Of a DNA stretch of 64,000 nt, positions 47,740-57,169 are shown piece after piece. Both the position numbers and the translations under genes were made by a program. Source of the DNA: Tanypteryx hageni (taxonomy: Eukaryota; Arthropoda; Insecta; Odonata; Petaluridae); contig CM054113.1 in NCBI GenBank assembly GCA_028673005.1, positions 72,116,500-72,180,499 of the forward strand, in the 5' to 3' direction. A model generated the notes under the pieces. The model worked only from the letters and a program-made list of their open reading frames with translations. It had not been told where the DNA came from and did not search any database. Numbering within the stretch: position 1 is the stretch's first letter; every line of letters starts with the position of its first letter.

Positions 47740-50133
47740 TCATTTACTACAGGAAATGTTTTTCAAGAGATGGAATCCTTTCTGGTAATCACCTCTTCCT
47801 TCCCATCCATTGGAGTCTGTCTCAAAAAAATGTGATGAAATTTTAAATCTAGAAAAAATGTTCAATGTTTGCGGTGATACGAAATCGTTTAGATCTTTTG
47901 TTATTAAATCCGTTTCTTCTCTTGGGCGGCGCAAGATCTTTTTAACATTGATATCCTCTGATTCCTCAAGTAATTTTGTTGCCTCTACCATTTTCAATTT
48001 CGTCTCCTTTGGCACGCGAGAATCAAAAAACGCGAGAGCAACATTCTCAGAAGCAGGGTACCATAAGTGTCCGCAAAACGTATTCAGGACTGCACGATAA
48101 ATGTCAGAACCTGGATATGCTGCCATTTTTTTAAAAACAAAAATCATTAAAAGGTGCTTCAATAGCAACATGGGCTCTAAACCAGGCTTCTACATAAGAA
48201 TGGACCAAAAAAATGCTTATGTCTCTAAAAGCTCTCTCTTCCGTTTCCTGAAGATGAAATTGATTTCGAACATAAATATTTCTAAACTATATATCGTTTT
48301 TGACATCCATCTTGCGTGGTGAAAAGCTCCAGGATAACGAAAGGAAATGCCGCTAGGTGGAATAACTCCCTATAATCCTCTCTGCACTGTTGGACTTTTA
48401 GGGAAGTCATACAGAATTCAATAGTATCATTCCGGATAATTTCAACAGCTGATTTCACGAGTGTGTCCGTTATTCCGATTTCAAATTTTGTTTTGCCAAT
48501 ATTGGGCCACGTTTCTTGAAATCTTTTGAAAATTGGCACGCTTGGACCAGATGTAGGTAATCTCAATTTTACATCAAACACACCCCTCAGCACTAGTTCC
48601 AAAATGTGGCGTCGACAGATCAGATAAAGAAGATCACGTTCCATCAACTGTTCCAACACAACGTAAGCTCCATTTAGGCGATCAGTATTTAAAGCTGTGG
48701 TGTCACAGCATATAGCTTGGACTTTATCTGCGACACCCCATTCTTCCAATGTCTCTAAAACTGCTTCGGCCTGTTTTTTTTCCAGTTCCAGCTTCAAGCT
48801 TCGGGACACCGAGAAATTGTGTCTTTTCCTCAAATGAAACTATTACTGGCAATCGATCTACTTTCCACTTAATTCGGGGAGAAGTTTTCCATCCCAGTGC
48901 ACAACAAGGGATTCCATTTTCAGTAAATGAAAATTTTGTTGAAGTTCTTTCGTCTTTTCTTCCCGAAATTGTTTTCTTAAACACTAAAGAAGATCTGTTT
49001 ATTATTAGTTTTGAAACATCACTACCTAAGGCTTCAGCTATTGATATTATTATGTGCACTGCGTCACGATCACTGATTTTGCATTTGTCTAATGCAGCTA
49101 GCAATTTTGTAGCCATAAATTTTGATGAGCCTCTTCTCCTGACATCAAAAGTTGCTGGGCCAGAAGGATCCATTTCTTCTTCCATTGCTTCAAAAACATC
49201 TTCATTTGAACTAATGGAACTTTAAATTCGAATTATTCAAATTTACCTGAAAAAAGAAAGGAAATAAAGGTTATTTTAAATTTTGAATAAAATTTAAAAT
49301 AACCTTTATTATTAATTACTATTTCTAATTTTATTTTATATTTTAATTTATTTCTTGGAAATTTTTTAATACAAATAAGCATAAAAGAGGCTTGGGGAGT
49401 TTTCTTATCTAATGTGCTACCAATAAAATAATGTTGACTCTCTTGACAGCAGTGATGAGCACATATCCCTTCACATTAGCCCTTCAGTCGCAGGATTATT
49501 TTTATGTAGTCATTAAACTTTAATTAAAAAGTCTTAAAGACAACACTTACAAAACTATGGTAAACAGAATATTGCTAAATCGCACAAGTCTTTATGATTT
49601 ATATAATAAAATATTATACTTAATAAACCTACCTAATCGCTCCATTTCTGCATGCACTCTTTCCTCCATTCTTCCAACCTCTGCAATTTTGTGTTCGCCC
49701 TCCTCTCTTGCATAGCCAACTTGTAATTCAAGATGAATCAAGCCTAAGGCGTTTGCAGGAGAGATATCAAACAGATCGTTCAATTTGTCAACAAAATCGT
49801 CCACCTTTTTCTTTTGTGTTGCCGATGCTCTTTTCGACAGTTTTTGTAAGTCCCGCCATTTCTGATACATTGTCTCTAGTTTTGATATGCAGTGTTGCTT
49901 CTCTCTAATAGGAATTCGTGCTTTTTGCCAAAACAACTGCTGTTTTTTTTAATTGCCAACTTCGCACTTTCACGTAAGTTCAGCTTCACTTGTCGTAAAT
50001 TGTAAAACAGTACACTAAGAACTTGTCTATATGATGGTAACTTACTGCCAACAATTTGGTTTGTCACATGCCCTATTAAATATATTTCATCATGAGCACG
50101 AAATGTAACATGTGATGACGACGATGCAGCCAT
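47740..50133 (-). pseudogene. Transposase-like protein of unassigned family (decayed)
   Basis: Pieces in order on the minus strand: 50133-49876 (starts MAASSSSHVTF; EIYLIGHVTNQIVG); 49936-49592 (KARIPIREKQHCISKLETMY, FVDKLNDLFDISPANAL); 49185-48724 (LAALDKCKISDRDAVHIIIS, IPCCALGWKT, KVDRLPVIVSFE, FLGVPKLEAGTG); 48833-48282 (AVLETLEEWGVADKVQAICC, DTTALNTDRLNGA, LICRRHILELVLRGVFDVKL, GPSVPIFKRFQETWPNI); a HHARWMSKTIYSLEIFMF segment at 48321-48270; and 48171-47740 (CGHLWYPASENVALAFFDSR). The DTT..N, C..HH..E and ARW motifs recall the RNase H-fold layout of hAT-like transposases, but this is inference. I recognise the pattern from uncharacterised arthropod proteins without a named function. At least three frame breaks, and possibly introns, separate the parts. 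Confidence 0.7.
49263..49310. repeat. Perfect 22-bp hairpin
   Basis: AATAAAGGTTATTTTAAATT TT, a 4-base loop GAAT, then the exact reverse complement. It lies inside the 47-kb transposon, just beyond (upstream of) the 49185 reading-frame start on the minus strand. Confidence 0.9.
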
Positions 50134-50799
50134 TTTGCAGTAAAACTACGTTGAAAATTACGAATGCAACGCACATAAATACATTGGAACGAAAGCACTC
50201 TCAGATGTCTCATTGTCAGCACCACATTATTAACACAACTTCCGATGCATAAACCCGAGGGAACTTGTCAAATGGTTTCCATTGGCTCTACACACTGCCT
50301 TTAAAAATTATACAATGTATGCAATCTATTACGGAGGCATCTTCGCCATCACTACTACGTATGAATTTTTTTGCTTTCTCAGCATTGAAACGCAATTATC
50401 TTGAAAAGGGTTGTGCATAAAGAAGCTTCACATATGAAAATTGTCGGAAATTTCAAGAAATTCTATCACAATTTCGATAAGAACTTTCGTTTTTCAGATA
50501 TTACCCGAAATTGGTTTAAAAGTTGATAAATCCAGACAAATCTGCGATTTCCTAACTTCAGAGCCTTTGTGGCACCTATTAATAATGTCCAATCGGACTA
50601 AAAATTTTCCAAGATAATTTTTTTAGTAGCGAGACCGAAAAAATTTGAAAGCGCGGCAGCGCAACCAAGAGGTGTAAAAATGAACTATTTACTCATCTTA
50701 TAGTGGAAACTCTTGCTACCGCTTAGCTCTGTAACGGTTAGTTTCTGAGTAGCAGCCAAGAAAATCAGTTGTGATTTTATCCGTTGTCACGATTTTGCC

Positions 50800-51622
50800 A
50801 TGGAGCCACGAGTGAATAACAAGTTTTGTGTCCAACTCGGGAAAACCGCAACAGAAACTTACGAAATGTTGAAAGCAGCGTATGGTGAAGAGTCTAAGTA
50901 GTACCAGTGTTTTTGAGTGGTTTAAACGATTTAAGGACGGGCGAGAAGATGTTGAAGATGATCCAAGACGCGAGCGTACATCAACCTCTCGAAATGCCAA
51001 CACCGTCGCAAAGGTCCGTGAAATTGTGACAAGAGATCGACGAATGACCCTCAAAATGATGGCGGAGGAGCTAAACATTAATAAAGAAACGATTCGTAAA
51101 TTCTTTACGAAGATTTAGGAAAGAGGAAGATCTGTGCAAAGTTCGTCCCACACAACCTCGCGGATAAACAGATGCAGAGAAAAGTCGCATCGAGTCAGGA
51201 CTTCGTTGAAGGTAGTGTAGGTAATCCCAGTTTTCTTGACTGCATTGTCAATGGCGACGAGTCATGGGTATCCCAGTACTACCACTAAACGAAAGGACAT
51301 CAAAATCGTCGCCAAAACCCAAGAAGTTTCGTTTGAAGAAGTCCTCGATCAAAACCATGCTGATAGCCTTTTTCGACAAGCAGGGTGTGATTCACAAGGA
51401 ATTTCTTCCTCAAGGACAGACAGTAAATAGTACATTCTACGTTCAAGCCCTACCGAGGTTGGTAGGGTGAGGCCGCAGTTTCGAGAAAAGGGAAGTTGGA
51501 TTCTGTTGCATGACAACGCACCTGCTCATTCTGAACTGGTTGTGAAGAGATTTCTGGCAAAACAGGGCATTGTGGAGATCGACCATCCACCGTATTCGCT
51601 TCTAGTTTCACCGACATTTTTC
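50800..51622 (+). pseudogene. Mariner transposase pseudogene (decayed)
   Basis: Starts ATGGAGCCACGAGTG (50800) with NNKFCVQLGKTATETYEMLK, then in a second phase VFEWFKRFKDGREDVEDDPR, VAKVREIVTRDRRMTLKMMA and EELNINKETIR. These make up the mariner paired HTH region and match mariner transposases well. Downstream in shifting phases: GDESWVSQY (first catalytic D retained), KTMLIAFFDKQGVIHKEFLP, GQTVNSTFYVQALPRL, WILLHDNAPAHSELVVKRFL (second D retained), then HPPYSLLVSPTFF, where the third D of the usual PPYSPDL.P.DFF is lost. At least four frame changes. No TIRs were found, so I give only the extent of homology. The left side abuts the 47-kb transposon's right end. Confidence 0.85.
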
Positions 51623-51624
51623 CG

Positions 51625-52739
51625 GAGCAGATTTTACTGAAGCAGGTGCATTGCTTTCATAAAAACCTTAATTGTGAATACTATTATCTAAAAAAATCAA
51701 ATTTCATTCTGGTTACCTAATATGCACACAATCATTTTAAAATAAACCGACTCGAATGTCGGGTATACTTTTCATAGCATACTATATCTACTTGTACGAT
51801 ATATATTATATATAAGCCGCCGCTCCTTTTGCTCGGTAGTAATAATTCACTCCTTATGGCCCACGCCTTTATTGTTGTATTGAGCTTTGATAATAAAAAT
51901 CTATCGCAATTCACAGAAACGTGATTGACTGTTGAAACGATTTACGCGAAAAAGGCTTCAGGAGAAATTTCGACGCCGGAATGAAAAAGCGACGTAAAGA
52001 AGAAAGCGAAAAATCATTCCGCGGAATGAACGGTTTTTTCTCTCCGGAGAAAAATCATTCCTCTTTTATTTCCCACCCTCACATTCATTCTAAAAAATCC
52101 TCTTTTCTGTAGAAATGAGTTACCCCCTTCTCGCTTCTAACACCCACTCATTGTTCGTTTCCAATTTTTCCCGTACAATAAGAGAGCGGGAGAGAAAGGA
52201 ACGAGAGACCGAAGGGGTGCAAGGGAGTCGCGTGCCTTTTTCAGATGGACGGGGGAGGACGGCGGGGGGGAGGGGGGGAGGCGCCAGATGGAAGAGTTGA
52301 AAAAAGAAAGAAAATCGACGCCTCGCCTAATTTTATTTGCTTTGCCTCGAGGCGCCGAGCCGGGTGGGGGAAAGTCAACTGGAGCCTGTTGCCGGATGGG
52401 AAGTGGCGAGGAAGGGTGAAAGAAAGAGAGGACTAGAGGGTGAAGTAAAAAGGGTAGAGAAATAAAGGGAGAGAGACTAGCAAAACGGTGCGAAAGGGGT
52501 CCTCTTTTTTGTCCTATTTCGCCGAGGTTTATCTGTATGCGTGTACGTAACCAGATAGTCCAAATTAATGGGAATTATTTAAATTCGTCATTCGTTTTGG
52601 TGCTGAAATTTGATAATAAAGAATAATAAAAAGCGCAAAATAATGGTTTGTAAATTTAATTTTAGGACATATTTGCTTAGACTACGCTGCTACAAAGATG
52701 ATCTATTGCAGAAGCAGGTCCACTCATTCTTCTCCAGTG

Positions 52740-52740
<1 letters not shown>
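51625..52740. other. No gene seen
   Basis: AT-rich, then purine-rich with a G-run near 52255. Short frames only. Confidence 0.45.

Positions 52741-52741
<1 letters not shown>

Positions 52742-52791
<50 letters not shown>
52742..52791. repeat. (TA)n tract 7
   Basis: 50 bp of TA at the 3' edge of PLE-2. Immediately to the left, GGTCCACTCATTCTTCTCCA may be a further worn PLE end. Confidence 0.96.
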
Positions 52792-52963
52792 CAACTTACG
52801 GAAAAGGAAAGGTAAAATGAATATATGGATGTCAACAAGGTGTTGGGATGAGGAAACCCAGTGAGCACTCACCAATCAGACGACTTCAGGTTGGCGAGGC
52901 TCCGGGGATGTCGAAGCGACACACGTAAAATAACACAAAAACACAGAAACATCACAAACGTAA

Positions 52964-52989
52964 AGCTTTCGGAACTACTCCTTCTTCAG
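52964..52989 (-). ncRNA. Hammerhead-ribozyme-like core, copy C
   Basis: Minus strand: CTGAAGA (52989-52983), A, stem II GGAG/TTCC (one G.T wobble) with loop TAG, GAAA (52970-52967), then AGCT. Same architecture as copies A and B with a shorter stem II. It sits in the 3' part of PLE-2 between the UTR and the conserved TTCGACATCCCC segment. Confidence 0.45.
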
Positions 52990-53131
52990 CTACAGAGAGA
53001 GAACTGATGGCGGTGACACTGGGTGGAGGCATGGGGGTGGAAGGGTAGTACGGAAAGGTCGAGGATTGGAGGAAACGGAGGGGGTTGGGGATGGGTAGGG
53101 TGTTGGAAGAAGACAGAAAGGGTGTGAAAAG

Positions 53132-53360
53132 CTATCGTAGGTTGAGGCCTGGGGGAGTGAAGGAGTTTAGGAGATGGATATGCGAAAGCTCCCACTGACG
53201 GAGTTGGGGAGCCGAAGCATTGTCGGGGAGAGCGCGAATGACTCTCACTGTGAAGCAGTTGTTGAACTTTAAATTATGTTTGTTCGCATGAACGGCCACC
53301 GGCAGCGGTCGTTTGAGAATGACGCTGTTGCGGTGGCCATTCATGCGGATGTTGAGGGGA
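53132..53360 (-). pseudogene. PLE GIY-YIG endonuclease C-terminal fragment
   Basis: Reads (L)NIRMNGHRNSVILKRPLPVA, then CFTVRVIRALP, ASAPQLRQWELSHIHLLNSF and a stop after PGLNLR. It aligns residue by residue with the end of PLE-1 (MDGYRNCVALRRPLPVA, CFTVKTILALP, PQLRHCELAHIDILRSL, GLKLR). Unlike PLE-1 it keeps the R.NGHR residues of the GIY-YIG fold. About 75 codons are uninterrupted. The reverse transcriptase and the GIY/YIG strand itself are missing, so it is inactive. Confidence 0.85.
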
Positions 53361-53443
53361 TTGCTGGTGAGGCCTCGCCAACCTGAAGTCGTCTGATTGG
53401 TGAGTGCTCACTGGGTTTCCTCATCCCAACACCTTGTTGACAT

Positions 53444-53445
<2 letters not shown>

Positions 53446-53503
<58 letters not shown>
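53446..53503. repeat. (TA)n tract 8 followed by (CA)n
   Basis: About 43 bp of TA then 14 bp of CA, running straight into the left TIR of the mariner at 53503. The mirror image, (TG)n then (TA)n, occurs at its right end. Confidence 0.95.
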
Positions 53504-54815
53504 GAGGGTGAATCAAAAAGTTCCCGGAATTATCATGTAAAAACAATAGAAACTCAAAAAGAATCATTTATTTTGGAGTTATTTTTCAACTTATTCACCA
53601 TTTAACTCTAAACACTTTTCCATTCGATGTCGCCATCGTTCTAACCCATTTTTGTAGAAATTTTGAACGTCTGAATGAAACCAGTTCAAAACTGCTTGTT
53701 TGGCCTCACATATCAATTCCCAGCGAACTCCCTTGATGTGCCCCTTTAATTTGGGAAACAGAAAAAAGTCAGAAAAAACCAAGTCTGGACTGTAGGGTGG
53801 GTGAGACAACGTTTCCCAACGCAATTCTCGAAGCACAGCTCTTGATACCGTAGATGAATGTGCTGGAGCATTGTCATGGTGAAACAGAATTCGCCAGTGC
53901 AGTTTCCAAGGCCTTTATTTTATAAGCGCAGCGTTCAGTTTTTTTAAAACTTGTCCGTAATAACCTCCTGTTACTGTCCGTTGCCCCTCAAGAAAATTGA
54001 CCCTGATTACACCTTCATTATCCCAAAAAACAATTGCCATAACCTTCTTGATTGATTGTTCAGCTTTGAACTTTATTGGTACACTTGACGCCCTTGATAA
54101 CCATTGTTTACATTGAATTTTGCTTTCCGGATCGTACTGGTAGATCCATGTTTCATCACCAGTCACTATTTGGCGAAAGAAATCTTCTGGGTCTGCAACA
54201 AATCGGTTGAGGAACTCAACTGCATGGTCAGCTCTCTGAGTCTTGTGTTCAGGGCGCAACGCTTTCGGTACCCATCTAGAAGAAAGCTTGCTTAATCCTA
54301 AACTATCCTTGAGGATTGATTGAGCTGAGCCATATGAGATGTCCAAACGTTTGGCTATCATTTGCACTGAAACTCGTCTATCTTCTTCCACAACTGATTG
54401 GACGGCGACCACGGTTTCTTCGTTGATCGACGTTGATGGTCTTCCACTTCGATAGTCATCTTTAATGTCTTCTCGTCCAAGCTTAAATCGTTTAATCCAT
54501 TCATTAACGGTAATTTTCTTAGATGCATCAACCCCGTAAACTTTCTGCAAAGTCTGAATAATGGCATTCGATTTCCATCAAAGTTTTGTCAAAAACATTA
54601 CGTTTACTCGAATCTCAAACTTTAAGTTATCCATACTCATGAATTAATGGGTTAGAAAAACTGCTTTTATATTATAACAAATGAATGAATTATTACGAAA
54701 TATTGCATTCTTATGGCTAAGATATTGCTGGTTTTAGGCAACAATGTTTTGTTATTATTTGGAATGCAGGAACATTGTTACTTAAACTTTCCGGGAACTT
54801 TTTGATTCACCCTCG
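53503..54815 (-). mobile_element. Mariner element, near complete (1,313 bp)
   Basis: 27-bp perfect TIRs: left CGAGGGTGAATCAAAAAGTT CCCGGAA; the right end, reverse complemented, is identical. The length is typical of mariner. It contains a mariner transposase on the minus strand with all three catalytic aspartates. The flanks are (TA)n(CA)n on the left and (TG)n(TA)n on the right, so the insertion site was within or next to PLE-associated microsatellite. The TA target duplication cannot be read because the flanking repeat blurs the boundary. Confidence 0.9.
53591..54640 (-). pseudogene. Mariner transposase, lightly damaged
   Basis: Cut-and-paste transposase. The likely start is the ATG at 54640 (MSMDNLKF). 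An in-frame TGA at 54578-54580 follows after 20 codons, then 211 codons run uninterrupted: VNEWIKRFKLGREDIKDDYR (HTH), GRPSTS, DRRVSVQMIAKRLDISYGSA, WVPKALRPEHK, VTGDETWIYQYDPESKIQ (first D), VFWDNEGVIRVNFLEGQ. A frame change near 53915-53930 leads to WRILFHHDNAPAHSSTVSRA (second D) and PPYSPDLVFSDFFLFPKLKG (third D), ending at 53591. The second and third D are 34 residues apart, the mariner D34D signature. The C-terminal motif reads VFSDFF where APSDYH is common, which may mark a subfamily. Two lesions only, so it is relatively young. Confidence 0.92.
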
Positions 54816-54831
54816 TGTGTGTGTGTGTGTG

Positions 54832-54835
<4 letters not shown>

Positions 54836-54881
<46 letters not shown>
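54836..54881. repeat. (TA)n tract 9
   Basis: 46 bp of TA between the mariner's (TG)n flank and a forward PLE terminal repeat. Confidence 0.96.
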
Positions 54882-54883
<2 letters not shown>

Positions 54884-55065
54884 CTCTATCGCTGAAGAAG
54901 GGCATAGGCCCGATAAGCTTGTGTTTTTTTTTGTGTTCGTGTGTTCAACGTGTCTCTTCGACGCCCCCAGCAGCCTGCCAACTTGGTTTCCGACTTGGTA
55001 AGTGTCCGCTGGGCTTCCTTCAACACCTTGTTGCCACCCTCATCACTACCTTTTCATTTCCTTAA

Positions 55066-55068
<3 letters not shown>
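54881..55068 (+). mobile_element. PLE terminal repeat (copy D)
   Basis: TTTACTCTATCG, hammerhead-like core, then CAACGTGTCTCTTCGACGCC, CCCAGCAGCCTGCC, GGTAAGTGTCCGCTGGGCTT and TTGTTGCCACCC up to (TA)n tract 10. It matches copy A over the TTCGAC.CCCCCAGCAG and GTG..CACTGGG blocks. No coding part. Confidence 0.75.
54892..54919 (+). ncRNA. Hammerhead-ribozyme-like core, copy D
   Basis: CTGAAGA (54892-54898), A, stem II GGGC with loop ATAG and GCCC, then GATA instead of GAAA (54912-54915), followed by AGCT. The change in the conserved GAAA is expected to impair catalysis. Stem II again differs from the other copies yet pairs perfectly. Confidence 0.4.

Positions 55069-55123
<55 letters not shown>
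55069..55123. repeat. (TA)n tract 10 with (CA)n
   Basis: About 43 bp of TA followed by about 12 bp of CA, lying between forward copy D and reverse copy F of the PLE terminal repeat. Confidence 0.95.
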
Positions 55124-55124
<1 letters not shown>

Positions 55125-55235
55125 TTTATATAGCGACAAAAGCTGAGATTCAGTGGACACTCACCAAAAGTGCGTCACTGGAGAAAATTGCGGAAGATTT
55201 TCGGACTTGCAGCCCTTCATAGACGATAGATATAC
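55125..55235 (-). mobile_element. Degenerate PLE terminal repeat (copy F)
   Basis: Minus strand: CTATGAA, then stem II GGGCT, loop GCA, AGTCC (one G.U), then GAAAA, and further on TTTGGTGAGTGTCCACTGAA. This is the same order of blocks as the intact copies, with the catalytic CTGANGA changed to CTATGAA. It points tail-to-tail with copy D across tract 10, repeating the arrangement at 26.96-27.38 kb. Confidence 0.55.
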
Positions 55236-55260
55236 AACAAACTGAAATATACATATAGAC

Positions 55261-55714
55261 GATGGGTCTCAAAATCGCATCGGTGCGTGGGCCTTCATTA
55301 GGCAGTGCAAAAAATCTGCGGGCCGGATTCCATATTACAGACTTTCCCAGTCCTCGCACCGTTTTATATTCTCTGAACATTCACTATCCGTTCGTTAGGG
55401 ACAAAGATCGTCCACACCCTTCGATGCGCTCTTAAACTCATTCATTACAAAAATACATGATCCAGGGTCGACACGCTAGAAACACACTGGCAGCGGAAAG
55501 ATGATTCTGATGTACCCCAACTACACACCATGTATACAGGGCGTTACGAATGAAAATAGAAAATAAACTGCGGATACTTTTAAAGTGCTGAATTTCTTAT
55601 ATTATTTATAAATATTTATTCAAGAAATTAATTTGAGTTTGGACCATATCATGGAATAACTCACTTCGCAAGCCACATAAATGCTCCTTGTGGGCCGTGT
55701 CTTTGAGACCCCTG
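55261..55714. mobile_element. hAT-like nonautonomous element (about 455 bp)
   Basis: The left end reads GATGGGTCTCAAAATCGC with GTGGGCC and CTGCGGGCCGGATTCC just inside. The right end, reverse complemented, reads CAGGGGTCTCAAAGACACGG with CCCAC. These resemble the CAG.GGGTCTCAAAC...GGCCCGCGGGCC ends of hAT elements. The flanks ATATAGAC (55253-55260) and ATTTAGAT (55715-55722) agree at six of eight bases, suggesting an old 8-bp duplication. No transposase remnant was seen. Confidence 0.55.
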
Positions 55715-55724
55715 ATTTAGATAG

Positions 55725-57165
55725 TCATCCCTGATTTATTACTCCTGTTTGCAATTCACTAATGACTACGATACAAATGAATCGCTTGCTTCGGTCTTTT
55801 TAGCATATACGGAAGTTTTTCTCATAGATGTTCATTGGTTCTAGGCGGGGGTGGCATTTACGGGGACGTTAAATTGGAAATTGACTGTATTTATACAGTT
55901 AAACTAGTCTTTAATTTTTCGAGGGCTTAGTCTTAACATTTTAATCGATCGAATGAACAGGGAAAATGGGGTGAAATCTTAGATTGAGGACTGCCTTTAT
56001 TACATCGTCGTAGCTGCATTGTAAAATCCCCGGTTAGTAATGAGGTACACGGAGTGCGTCCGCAGCTTAAACACCCAAGACTCTGACGGTAAGTGCAATT
56101 GAAAAAAAGGAAAAATTGCGACATTTAATATCCGATGTCAGATGTTTTTTACGAGCTCCATTATTCCGATTCTGAATATCACGTTGCACAGCCTATTAAG
56201 GGATATTTAGTATGACTAACGGTATTAAGGAGTAAGCGAGATAGATTAAGTGGGATGTTTATGAACTTGTTATATTACGCCGCTCGGTAGCAGTTTTCTT
56301 GTGTCGCCCGTAAAGAGCAATATTTCATATATGTGAATGAATAACCAATGAAATGGAACACTTTCAGTTTTATTCGTACTCTATCACGAGCGGAAGAGGA
56401 AATATGGATGCTTACCGTGGGATTTTTGTACTTCGATTCGCAACGGTATGTAGTATGCCCAATGGCAACCGAGTGGTAACTGTTCTCGCATTTTTTAATA
56501 GCCTTCGATTCCATCTACACCAATCATCGGTCGAAAATTAATTGAGTTCTCGTTTTTATTTGAATCGCTCGGGCATGCTGCTACTCCGACACCTTTCTGC
56601 GTTTCATATACGAGACACAGTATATATCCTGTGCCAAATGCAATATCTCGGAAAGAGAACTGCGGACGAGGAGAATATTCGATCATCGCATAAACTAAAT
56701 TTTATTTTCAATATAGACGTACGCGTCACAATCGACCGCTTTTTCTCGCCTCGGTAATTTTTTTCTATTTCAGTGAGCTATTTATTTTGGTATATTCTGC
56801 GTTAATATATTAGTATTGAAAAAGTCTCATAAGTAACTCTCGATCTAAGGAAGTTGGGTTCGCAGATACATAGCTCATATCACACTACTAACCTTATTTC
56901 TTTGTTCACACCATTCATATTTTTACGCTACATTTCTACGGAAACTTCCTCTTCTGCTGGTTTAGACACAACTTTAGTTTTTTTCATAAAGGAAAAACTA
57001 AGCGCAATAAAATCGAGTGTAGCGAGATTTGATAACTCCATTGGAATATGAAAGCGATATTTACTCTTACCAGCGAGCAAAATCTACAGGATATGGTAAG
57101 AGATGACAACGCTAAATTAATCGTGTGAATAACCAAGTGATGCTGTTGACGCAGTTTGTATCTCC
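55725..57165. other. No gene seen
   Basis: AT-rich; short frames on both strands at 55933-57199 with no recognisable motif. Confidence 0.45.
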
Positions 57166-57169
57166 AATA

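Larger units (their letters stand above)
47079..50640 (-). mobile_element. TIR DNA transposon of unassigned superfamily (about 3.5 kb)
   Basis: The inverted ends exceed 240 bp. Left side (47155-47405): TTATCTTGGAAAATTTTTAG, GGCTCTGAAGTTAGGAAATC, CCAATTTCGGGTAATACC, CGAAAGTTCTTATCGAAATT. Right side (50390-50635) carries the same order in reverse complement with a few substitutions. The outermost left end reads AGGGTGGCCCTTAGTTATAT. On the right the outer 80 bp are much more diverged or lost beside a mariner. Between the ends lies one decayed multi-part protein on the minus strand. A second TIR copy sits at 45590-45697. I cannot determine the target duplication. Confidence 0.8.
52791..53445 (-). 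mobile_element. PLE-2: truncated Penelope-like element with inverted cap
   Basis: Oriented leftwards. On the minus strand: an inverted terminal-repeat piece (53445-53373), the GIY-YIG C-terminal remnant (53360-53132), the 3' UTR, the hammerhead-like core (52989-52964), and the complete terminal repeat down to 52791 beside (TA)n. The inverted piece contains CTCGCCAACCTGAAGTCGTC, TGATTGGTGAGTGCTCACTG, GG and TTGTTGACATCCA, matching 52832-52900 in reverse complement almost exactly. The element is truncated just before the endonuclease R.NGHR motif and capped at that point by this inverted copy. Confidence 0.85.
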
